NCBI GenBank assembly: GCA_031267995.1
Contig: JAIRXZ010000134.1
Coordinates: forward strand, 1 to 6,308
DNA length: 6,308 nucleotides
Direction: 5' to 3'
Source of the DNA: Odoribacteraceae bacterium
GTDB lineage: Bacteria > Bacteroidota > Bacteroidia > Bacteroidales > Marinifilaceae
Below the pieces are notes generated by a model. The model was not told the origin of the DNA. It was given only the letters and a program-made list of their open reading frames with translations, and searched no databases. Below, in pieces: positions 1-6,207 of the stretch. The translations under genes were made by a program, and so were the position numbers. The number at the start of each line of letters is the position of its first letter. Position 1 is the stretch's first letter.

Positions 1-382
1 TGGCGGCCTGGCGTATTTGCTGGTTGATTTTTTCCCTGGCCTCGTCGGGGGTGATGGTTCCCCAGAGTTGGTGGAAGGTGTTCATGTTGAAGGGGAGGTT
101 GAAGAGTTTGTCGCGGTAGCGGGCGAGGGGGGAGTTGATGAAGTGGTTGAATGGGACGAGGTTGTTGACGTAGTCCCAGACGTGGCGCTGGCTGGTGTGG
201 AAGATGTGGGCGCCGTAGAGGTGGATGTTGATGTTTTCGCGGTTTTCGCAGCGGATGTTTCCGCCGGGGTGTTGTCTTTTTTCGATGACGAGGCATCGCT
301 TGCCGCGGCGGGTGGCTTCGCGGGCGAAGATGGCGCCGCTGAGGCCGCTGCCGACGATGAGGTAGTCGTAGTCGAGGGGCAT
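1..382 (-). CDS. glf: UDP-galactopyranose mutase, N-terminal part (cut by window edge)
   Basis: This flavoenzyme interconverts UDP-galactopyranose and UDP-galactofuranose in the cytoplasm, the committed step for galactofuranose in surface glycans. The ATG is at 382-380, and 127 codons are visible before the window ends; the family is usually about 370-390 residues, so roughly two thirds is missing. The visible part begins with a Rossmann FAD-binding segment (YDYLIVGSGLSG, residues 5-16), then an acidic strand end and loop (VIEKRQHPGGN, 32-42). The family signature YGAHIFHT follows at 56-63, close to the YGPHIFHT of characterised mutases. Its ATG shares one base with the stop of the upstream flavodiiron gene (TGATG) and has no Shine-Dalgarno sequence, so translational coupling is likely. 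The substrate arginines of the family lie outside the window and cannot be checked. Family assignment is firm; whether the full gene is intact is unknown. Confidence 0.93.
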   Translation of the reverse strand, partial: MPLDYDYLIVGSGLSGAIFAREATRRGKRCLVIEKRQHPGGNIRCENRENINIHLYGAHIFHTSQRHVWDYVNNLVPFNHFINSPLARYRDKLFNLPFNMNTFHQLWGTITPDEAREKINQQIRQAA

Positions 383-1581
383 CAGGGGTAGAGGTTGTCG
401 AGTTTGTCGGCCATGGCGCGGGCGATGTCGCGGCATGCTTGGCGGTCGTCGTTTTTGGGTGTTCCCCAGGTTTCGTGGTGGGGGTGTACGATTTCCCATT
501 TGATGTTGGCGGCGAAGGTGTCGAAGCGTCGGATGGCTCCTCCCGACCATGATTTTTCGCCGAAGTAGGCGAGGAGGTGGTTTTTGACGCCGATTTGTTC
601 GAGTTCGGAGAGGAGTGTTTCCATGGTGGGGAATATGCCGGCGTTGTAGGCGCAGCTGCCGAGGATGAGGCCGCGGAAGCGGAAGATGTCGTTGATGATG
701 TAGGAGGGGTGTGTTTTGGAGGTGTCGTGGACGCGTATTTTTTTGATGCCTTTTTCGGCGAGGGCGCGGGCGATGGTGTCGGCCATGCGTTCGGTGTTGC
801 CGTACATGGAGCTGAAGGCGATGACGACGCCTTTGTCGGTTTCGTATTTGCTCCAGGTGTCGTATTTGGCGATGATGTCGGCGATGTGGGCGCGGCGGAT
901 GGGGCCGTGGGTGGCGCAGATCATGCGGACGGGGAGCGGGGCGAGTTTTTTGAGGGCGATTTGGGCGGGTTGGCCGAATTTGCCGACGATGTTGGAGTAG
1001 TAGCGGCTGATTTCTTCTTCGAGGTAGTCGAGGTCTACTTCGTCGTCGAAGATGCCGCCGTCGAGGGTTCCGAAGGCGCCGAAGATGTCGCCGCTGAAGA
1101 GGATGCCTTCGGTGGTTTCGAAGGTGACCATGGTTTCCGGCCAGTGGAGCATGGGGGCCATGTGGAAGGTGAGGGAGTGGCGGCCGAGGGGGAGGGTGGT
1201 GCCTTCTTTGACTTCCTGGAGGTGGTGGCTGATGTCGTAGAAGTTTTTGAGTATGGGGAATGTTTTGGCGTTGCCGATGATGGTGGCGTTGGGGTAGCGG
1301 TGGATGAGGTTTTTGAGCGCCCCGGTGTGGTCGGGTTCCATGTGGTTGACGATGATGTAGTCTACCTGGCGTCCGGCGAGGAGGGTGGCGATGGTGTCGA
1401 CGTAGTCGTCCATTTTGGATCGTTCGATGGTGTCGACGACGACCACTTTTTCGTCCACGATGAGGTAAGAGTTGTAGGCCACTCCTTTTGGGAGCGGCCA
1501 GTAGTTCTCGAAGATGTGGGTGCGGCGGTCGTTGACGCCGATCCAGTAGATGTTTTCTTTAATCTCGATGGCTTGATTCAT
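382..1581 (-). CDS. Flavodiiron protein (class A; O2/NO reductase, FprA/ROO family)
   Basis: This 399-residue protein has the full length of a class A flavodiiron protein: a metallo-beta-lactamase-like diiron domain (about 1-245) followed by a flavodoxin domain that binds FMN (about 250-397). All six expected iron ligands are present: H80, E82 and D84 in HMEPDH, H146 in MLHWP, D165 in FSGD, and H225 in THGP. The flavodoxin phosphate loop is SSMYGNTE at 257-264. Such cytosolic enzymes reduce O2 to water or NO to N2O with electrons usually supplied by rubredoxin. No rubredoxin or reductase domain is fused here and none is encoded in the window. The sequence alone does not decide between O2 and NO. 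The ATG at 1581 lies 24 bp after the peptidase stop without a clear Shine-Dalgarno sequence, and the stop overlaps the glf start by one base. The likely role is oxidative or nitrosative protection of an anaerobe. Confidence 0.96.
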   Translation of the reverse strand: MNQAIEIKENIYWIGVNDRRTHIFENYWPLPKGVAYNSYLIVDEKVVVVDTIERSKMDDYVDTIATLLAGRQVDYIIVNHMEPDHTGALKNLIHRYPNATIIGNAKTFPILKNFYDISHHLQEVKEGTTLPLGRHSLTFHMAPMLHWPETMVTFETTEGILFSGDIFGAFGTLDGGIFDDEVDLDYLEEEISRYYSNIVGKFGQPAQIALKKLAPLPVRMICATHGPIRRAHIADIIAKYDTWSKYETDKGVVIAFSSMYGNTERMADTIARALAEKGIKKIRVHDTSKTHPSYIINDIFRFRGLILGSCAYNAGIFPTMETLLSELEQIGVKNHLLAYFGEKSWSGGAIRRFDTFAANIKWEIVHPHHETWGTPKNDDRQACRDIARAMADKLDNLYP

Positions 1582-1605
1582 GGGGCGCGATGGGTTGGCG
1601 ATTTT

Positions 1606-2820
1606 TTACTCTATCCCTAATTTTTCCCGGATGTATTCCGGGAGGGCGTCCTTGTGCACGATGATGTTCAAGGTTTTGGATTTGACGAAGGGGTAGGAGG
1701 CGTAGAAGTAGCCGCCGAATTTGTTGTTGCGGTTCCAGGAGTTTTTGACGATGTAGTAGGGGGTGCCGAACTGGTCGACGGCTTTGCCGATGACGTGCAT
1801 GCCGTGGTCGTCGGTGGTTTGGTAGTTGTCGAACTCCGTTTGTCTCATCTCCTGGGTGACCTCTTTTTCGGGTGCGGGGGCTGTTTTGAAGGCCTCGGGG
1901 GTCAGTTGCGTTTTGGGGAGGTTTTCCCACTTGGCCATCTCCGCGCCGCTCATTTCGGCAGGGGTTTCCACGGGGAGGACGGCCACGCCCGGCTCGCGGG
2001 CGAGGAAGCCCGGCTCGCTGACGTCGGCACCCCAGGCGAAGGTGTAACCACTGTCGATGGCGTTGTCCATGACGGCCATGAACTCGTCGATCGGGAGGTT
2101 GTAGGAGGTTTCCCACAGCCAGTTGTCGGCCACCTCGATGGCGAATTGCGCGTAGAAGGGGTGGTGGGTGTAGGAGGTGAGGTTGACGTAATCGTCCATG
2201 TTCAGGCCGACGACTTCCCGTGCGAAGCTTTGGGGGGTGTATTCTCTCCCGTTGTACTCGAAGGAGTCGGGTTCTTCGCCCAGGTAGGCGTCGAGTATCC
2301 CGCTGAAGCCTTGTTTCCAGGCGGTGGAGAGGCGTTTGTTGCCGTTCTTGATGACGCTGGTGATGTAGCCTTTCAGCACGGCGTCGATTTCACCGAAGGC
2401 GTGGATGGGTTCCCCGTATTTCAGTCCCTCGTAAACGTCGAGGGGGACGATGCCGTGTTCCCTGATCACGTGCATCACGTCGCCAAAGGCGCCGCCCACG
2501 GCGAAGTTCAGCGATCCTTGCAGGCGCACGAATTTTATCCCCTTTTCATAGTAGGCGTGGCGCACGATGTACATGGCCGCGAGGTTGACGGAGTCTTTCC
2601 CCAGGCGCATCATTTCGGATTCAAAGAAGGAGATTCCCGACCATGCCCAGCAGGTTCCGGCGCGCGCCTGGTCTTTGACGGAGGTGGCGGGGAGACGCGT
2701 GATGTCGGTGAATTTGTAGGCAGGTTTGTCTTTTTTGTCCTTTTTGTTCTGGGCGGCGGCGGTGAAGGTGAAGCCCAGCGCGCAGGCGATGGCGCAGGTG
2801 AACAGGATGAGTTTTTTCAT
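1606..2820 (-). CDS. Secreted C1-family cysteine peptidase (bleomycin hydrolase / aminopeptidase C-like)
   Basis: This 404-residue protein starts with a clear signal peptide: MKK, a hydrophobic core (about 4-20) and an AAA-Q cleavage site near residue 23. There is no lipobox cysteine, so it should be soluble in the periplasm or released. A Lys/Asp-rich stretch (25-32) follows. The papain-fold active site is complete: oxyanion Gln Q51, nucleophile C57 in GTCWAWSG, His H339 in DHGMH, and Asn N360 in VKNSW. The order and wide Cys-His spacing match the bleomycin hydrolase/PepC branch (MEROPS C1B), whose cytosolic members are about 440-455 residues and act as aminopeptidases. This copy is exported and somewhat shorter. 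Its substrate is unknown; envelope or dietary peptides are possible. The ATG at 2820 is 11 bp after the CPBP stop, in an AT-rich leader without a Shine-Dalgarno sequence, and a candidate internal promoter lies about 40 bp upstream. Confidence 0.92.
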   Translation of the reverse strand: MKKLILFTCAIACALGFTFTAAAQNKKDKKDKPAYKFTDITRLPATSVKDQARAGTCWAWSGISFFESEMMRLGKDSVNLAAMYIVRHAYYEKGIKFVRLQGSLNFAVGGAFGDVMHVIREHGIVPLDVYEGLKYGEPIHAFGEIDAVLKGYITSVIKNGNKRLSTAWKQGFSGILDAYLGEEPDSFEYNGREYTPQSFAREVVGLNMDDYVNLTSYTHHPFYAQFAIEVADNWLWETSYNLPIDEFMAVMDNAIDSGYTFAWGADVSEPGFLAREPGVAVLPVETPAEMSGAEMAKWENLPKTQLTPEAFKTAPAPEKEVTQEMRQTEFDNYQTTDDHGMHVIGKAVDQFGTPYYIVKNSWNRNNKFGGYFYASYPFVKSKTLNIIVHKDALPEYIREKLGIE

Positions 2821-2831
2821 GATTAAAAGAT

Positions 2832-3767
2832 TTATTGTTTGTTATTTTCTGTTTCGCTGGCCAAAGGTACAAATTTCCGGCTGTCTTCCACCTTTCCGCG
2901 CAGATTATTGTGGTGCATGAAGTGGTATTTCTTGTTGCATAGCCAGATGAAGAGGAGGGCGGCGACGGCCATGGCCAGCGTCTCCCAGTGCGAGGCCACG
3001 GGGTTGACATCCACGAAAAGCGCCGGGGTCTGCAACGCCGAGGATTCGTGCGTGACGAGGAGCGCGGAGAGGAGATTGTTGATGAAATGCAGTCCCAGCG
3101 CCAGCTCCAGGCCGCCGTCCTTGATGGTCACGTAACCGAGGAGCAGCCCCATCAGCACGTATTTCGGCATCATCGTCCAGAATCCGAACTTTACCACCTC
3201 CGGGTTCAGGCCGTGCAGCAGACCGAATATCAGGCTGGTGAGCGCCAGGGGGATCCAGCGGTACTTGAACAGGGCGGCGAACCCCTGCATCAGGTAGCCC
3301 CGGCACAGGCACTCCTCGCACGCCACCTGGAAGGGCAGCAACAGCGCCAGCACCAGGCACGTGCCCAGGAAGGGCGCCCAATCCAGCTGGAACCGCAGCG
3401 TCGGTCGCGTTATCGCGAAGGTGACGCCCGTCATCAGCAGCAGCAGGACGCCCCAGATCACCGCCCCGCGGATAACGCGATGGAAATCAAATCGCCGACG
3501 ACCGGAGAAGAGGGCGCCAACGGGCTTCCCGTGGAGATACTTGACGCACGCCAGCAGCGCCGCCAGCGTCACCACGAAGGAGAAAAGCGCCAGCGCCAGC
3601 CTCACCACGTCCACCGCCGGCAAAACGTTGGTGTCGGGGTACATCCACAGGCGATACAGCGCGTCGGGGATAGCCCCCACCTGCATCGCCACGAACACCA
3701 CCACCACGGTAAACAGGTACGCGCTCCAGCGGTTATTCTGCCCCGCGTAAGCTTTTTCCAGGAACAT
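2832..3767 (-). CDS. CPBP-family intramembrane metalloprotease (CAAX prenyl protease 2/Rce1-like)
   Basis: This is a 311-residue polytopic inner-membrane protein with roughly eight hydrophobic segments (approximately 16-36, 54-76, 100-120, 132-150, 172-187, 197-213, 218-240, 262-278). It carries the motifs of the CPBP (ABI/Rce1) glutamate-dependent intramembrane proteases: EExxxR as EECLCR at 151-156, FxxxH as FGLLH at 181-185, and HxxxN as HFINN at 227-231. These place E151, H185, H227 and N231 as probable catalytic residues. Bacterial members process membrane proteins, pheromone-like peptides or bacteriocin-related substrates; the substrate here cannot be deduced. The C-terminal tail (279-311) is polar and basic, then Glu/Asn-rich. 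It starts 12 bp after the ftsK stop behind a strong but closely spaced Shine-Dalgarno sequence, and is followed 11 bp later by the secreted peptidase gene. Family call is confident; biological role is open. Confidence 0.93.
   Translation of the reverse strand: MFLEKAYAGQNNRWSAYLFTVVVVFVAMQVGAIPDALYRLWMYPDTNVLPAVDVVRLALALFSFVVTLAALLACVKYLHGKPVGALFSGRRRFDFHRVIRGAVIWGVLLLLMTGVTFAITRPTLRFQLDWAPFLGTCLVLALLLPFQVACEECLCRGYLMQGFAALFKYRWIPLALTSLIFGLLHGLNPEVVKFGFWTMMPKYVLMGLLLGYVTIKDGGLELALGLHFINNLLSALLVTHESSALQTPALFVDVNPVASHWETLAMAVAALLFIWLCNKKYHFMHHNNLRGKVEDSRKFVPLASETENNKQ
2862..2869 (-). promoter_or_regulatory. Candidate internal promoter -7 element (TACCTTTG) for the cysteine peptidase gene
   Basis: The minus strand reads TACCTTTG at 2869-2862, a full match to the Bacteroides -7 consensus TAnnTTTG. 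It lies inside the last codons of the CPBP gene, and the following 41 bp to the peptidase ATG (2820) are A-rich, unlike the GC-rich surroundings. The -33 element is poor: only a TG (2890-2889) sits near the expected distance. The TTTG part also encodes ordinary residues (Pro-Leu-Ala), so a chance match is possible. Confidence 0.35.
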
Positions 3768-3769
3768 AT

Positions 3770-3775
3770 CTCCTT
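3770..3775 (-). promoter_or_regulatory. Shine-Dalgarno sequence of the CPBP protease gene, unusually close to its start
   Basis: Read on the minus strand, the 12-bp gap between ftsK and the CPBP gene contains AAGGAG followed by only two bases and then ATG (AAGGAGATATG). It matches the anti-Shine-Dalgarno core, but the usual spacing is about 5-9 bases. It is the only obvious Shine-Dalgarno sequence before any gene here; the others start behind A/T-rich or GC-rich leaders without one. A CTG two codons into the gene would sit at a more normal distance, but ATG remains the better start. Confidence 0.55.
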
Positions 3776-3779
3776 GTAT

Positions 3780-6125
3780 TTACAGTTGATCGCCGATCGA
3801 CCCCAGCATCCGTTCCAGACTGTACTCGTCCTGCACCAGCACCTGCCGCGCCTTGCTCCCCTCGAAGGGGCCGACGATCCCGGCGCGCGACAGCTGATCC
3901 ATGATCCTCCCGGCGCGGGCGTACCCGATGGAAAAACGGCGCTGGATGGAGGACGTAGACCCCTGTTGCGTGCTCACCAGCAGCCGCGCGGCATCGTCGA
4001 ACAGCGGGTCTTTTCCCCCCGGATCGCTCTCCACCACCACGTTCCCCTCCCCGTCCTCGTGATATTCGGGCAACTCGTAAGCGGAGGGATAACCCTGTTG
4101 CGAGGCGATATACCGCGTGATCCGCTCCACCTCCGGCGTGTCCACGAAAGCGCACTGCACGCGCGTGACGTCGTTCGCCACGGAAATCAGCATGTCGCCC
4201 CGGCCAATCAGCTGGTTGGCGCCCGTCGAATCCAGGATCACCCGCGAATCCACCGCCGCCGCCACCTTGAAAGCGATCCGCGCCGGGAAATTCGCCTTGA
4301 TCACCCCCGTGATAATATTCGCCGACGGCCGCTGCGTGGCAATAATCATGTGAATACCAACGGCGCGCGCCAACTGCGCGATGCGGGCGATGGGCAGCTC
4401 CACCTCCTTTCCCGCCGTCATGATCAGGTCGCCAAACTCGTCCACCACCACCACGATATACGGCAGGAAGCGATGCCCCTCCAGCGGGTTCAAGTGCCGC
4501 GCCACGAACTTGTCATTATACTCCTTCACGTTGCGCACCTGCGCCTTCTTCAGCAAATCGTAGCGCGTGTCCATCTCCACGCACAGCGACTTCAGCGTGG
4601 TAATCACCTTGCTGGTTTCCGTGATAATCGCGTCCTCCTCCCCCGGCAACTTCGCCAGGAAATGGCGCTCGATGATCGAGTAGATGCTCAGCTCCACCTT
4701 CTTCGGGTCGATCATCACGAACTTCAGCTGCGCCGGGTGCTTCTTATACAGGAGCGACGTGATGATGGCGTTCAGCCCGACGGACTTCCCCTGTCCCGTG
4801 GCGCCGGCCACCAGCAAGTGCGGCATCTTCGTCAGGTCAAACGTGAAAGGCTCGTTCGCGATCGTCCTGCCCAGCGCCACGGGCAAGGCGTACTTCGACT
4901 CCTGGAAGCGCTTCGACGACAAAATTCCCCGCATCGACACGATCCCCGGCTGCAAGTTCGGCACCTCGATCCCCACCGTCCCCGCCCCCGGTATCGGGGC
5001 GATAATACGAATCCCCAACGCCGCCAGGCTCAGGGCGATATCATCCTCCAGCCGCTTGATCCAGGCGATCTTCACGCCCGGCGCCGGCACGATCTCGTAC
5101 AGCGTCACCGTCGGCCCCTTCGTCACCTTGATCCTCGTGATCTCTATCTTGTAATTGCGCAACGTCTCGATAATCGTCTTCTTGTTCATCTCCAGCTCCT
5201 CCGGCGTCACCTGCGGGGTATCCTCGGAATGTTCCTCCAGCAGGTCGAGGGGGGGCGCCTTGTACCGCGACAAGTCCAGCGTCGGGTCGTAATCCTCCTC
5301 CGGCTGCGGGTTCGCGTCCACGCGCTCCTCCTGGCGACTGGTCGTCACGGTCACCTCCACCTCGTCGTCGAGGAAGGGCGACTCCACCTCCGACGCCTCC
5401 TCCTCGACGGCAACGCGAGGCGACTTCCGCGGGGCAACCTCCGGCTCTTCAGGCTCCTCTTCCGTCGACTGCCGCTCCTGCCACCTCTTCAGCTCCCGCG
5501 CCGCGCGGCGGGACGCCCGTCTCTCGGCCGACCGCGCGATACGCGCCTTGAACGCCGCCACGCACCGCCTGAAAAAGCCGTTGAACCCGAACATCACGAT
5601 CACCACCAGCGTGAAAACCAGCAGGAAAAACGTCCCCACCTCCCCCATCTGCACGTTCAGCCACTCGCTGACGAAATAACCGTGGGTGCCGCCCGGGAAA
5701 AGGTACCCCGACGGGAAGAAGTGCGACGCGTAGCCGAGAAACAGCGACGCCCACACCACCATCACCAGCCCCGTTACCATCCTGGCCGCGAACCGCTTCA
5801 CCGGTCGGTTGAAGAGGCGCAGCCCCGCCAGGGCCAGCAGGTAACAAAAGATAAACGACGGCACCCCGAACGACAGGTTGATCAACCGGTTGGCGAGCAT
5901 CGCTCCCCACACGCCCGTTGAATTTTCGGCGCCCCCTTTCACTTTTCCCGTGGCGGTGTCCACCACGCTCTGATCCATCCCGCCGTCGAAAAAGAAGGCG
6001 ACCATCGCCACGAACATGTAAACGGAGAACAGCAAAAGCAACGATCCCAACGCGAAACGCAGGCGGACGTCCATCTTGTAACGACCTGTCTTTTGACTTT
6101 TTACGGGTTTAATTTTCTGGATCAT
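3780..6125 (-). CDS. ftsK: FtsK/SpoIIIE-family DNA translocase
   Basis: This 781-residue ATP-driven motor pumps chromosomal DNA through the closing septum and helps resolve terminus dimers. The N-terminus is Lys-rich, then four membrane segments (about 25-46, 84-104, 116-134, 164-182) anchor it at the division site. A charged linker (about 185-310) starts Arg-rich and becomes Glu/Asp-rich. The motor follows: Walker A GATGQGKS at 441-448, RNVKEYN at 531-537, Walker B VVVVDE ending at 563, ATQRPS at 596-601 and GANQLIGRGDML at 635-646. The C-terminal gamma winged-helix domain (about 705-768) has SIQRRFSIGYARA at 726-738, the part that in the family reads polar DNA sites. The linker is far shorter than in E. 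coli FtsK (about 1330 residues), as is normal outside Proteobacteria. Start M1 (ATG 6125) is chosen because an in-frame TAA lies three codons upstream; M18 (6074) is a possible alternative. It leads the gene series. Confidence 0.97.
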   Translation of the reverse strand: MIQKIKPVKSQKTGRYKMDVRLRFALGSLLLLFSVYMFVAMVAFFFDGGMDQSVVDTATGKVKGGAENSTGVWGAMLANRLINLSFGVPSFIFCYLLALAGLRLFNRPVKRFAARMVTGLVMVVWASLFLGYASHFFPSGYLFPGGTHGYFVSEWLNVQMGEVGTFFLLVFTLVVIVMFGFNGFFRRCVAAFKARIARSAERRASRRAARELKRWQERQSTEEEPEEPEVAPRKSPRVAVEEEASEVESPFLDDEVEVTVTTSRQEERVDANPQPEEDYDPTLDLSRYKAPPLDLLEEHSEDTPQVTPEELEMNKKTIIETLRNYKIEITRIKVTKGPTVTLYEIVPAPGVKIAWIKRLEDDIALSLAALGIRIIAPIPGAGTVGIEVPNLQPGIVSMRGILSSKRFQESKYALPVALGRTIANEPFTFDLTKMPHLLVAGATGQGKSVGLNAIITSLLYKKHPAQLKFVMIDPKKVELSIYSIIERHFLAKLPGEEDAIITETSKVITTLKSLCVEMDTRYDLLKKAQVRNVKEYNDKFVARHLNPLEGHRFLPYIVVVVDEFGDLIMTAGKEVELPIARIAQLARAVGIHMIIATQRPSANIITGVIKANFPARIAFKVAAAVDSRVILDSTGANQLIGRGDMLISVANDVTRVQCAFVDTPEVERITRYIASQQGYPSAYELPEYHEDGEGNVVVESDPGGKDPLFDDAARLLVSTQQGSTSSIQRRFSIGYARAGRIMDQLSRAGIVGPFEGSKARQVLVQDEYSLERMLGSIGDQL

Positions 6126-6146
6126 GTCATGTTATTTTAACGCCGC

Positions 6147-6178
6147 CGAAGTTACGACATTGATCGTATATTACGCAA
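6147..6178 (-). promoter_or_regulatory. Candidate Bacteroides-type promoter upstream of ftsK
   Basis: On the minus strand TTG (6178-6176) is followed after 21 bp by TAACTTCG (6154-6147), one mismatch from the TAnnTTTG -7 consensus. The spacing fits the usual -33/-7 arrangement. Transcription would start near 6142-6140 and leave a leader of about 15-17 bases containing an A-rich stretch (GTTAAAATAAC) before the ftsK ATG at 6125. The local drop in GC between 6126 and 6180 supports a regulatory region. This is a motif match by eye only. Confidence 0.35.
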
Positions 6179-6207
6179 GGTGTCCCGCTAATTTTTCTCG
6201 CCATGCC

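Noticed and set aside
17..391. Plus-strand open frame of 124 codons at the left edge.
   Set aside because: It is antisense to the glf start, which has the FAD motif and the YGAHIFHT signature.
1626..1642. Hairpin CCCGGA-loop-TCCGGG near the end of the peptidase gene, considered as a terminator.
   Set aside because: It lies inside the coding sequence, the stem is only six base pairs, and on the minus strand it is followed by an A-run, not a T-run.
577..2826. Plus-strand open frames at 577-1620 and 1654-2826 with Val/Gly/Asp/Glu/Phe-rich products.
   Set aside because: They lie antisense to the flavodiiron and peptidase genes, which have complete catalytic motifs; the products are biased shadows without recognisable domains.
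5249..5255. A homopolymer of seven identical bases in the ftsK linker, considered as a phase-variation site.
   Set aside because: The frame is intact on both sides, the run encodes a Pro-Pro stretch in a disordered linker, and phase switching of an essential-type segregation gene is unlikely.
2988..5921. A 977-codon open frame on the plus strand, antisense to ftsK and the CPBP gene.
   Set aside because: It mirrors two well-supported genes rich in C/G at third positions, and its product is a low-complexity Arg/His/Gln/Leu mix with no domain. Such long antisense frames are expected in GC-rich coding DNA.
6127..6204. A 25-codon minus-strand frame (ATG 6204, starting MARKISGTPC) ending one base before the ftsK ATG, considered as a leader peptide.
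   Set aside because: It would span the candidate ftsK promoter, has no ribosome-binding signal, and is most simply explained by the absence of stops in the GC-rich upstream stretch.
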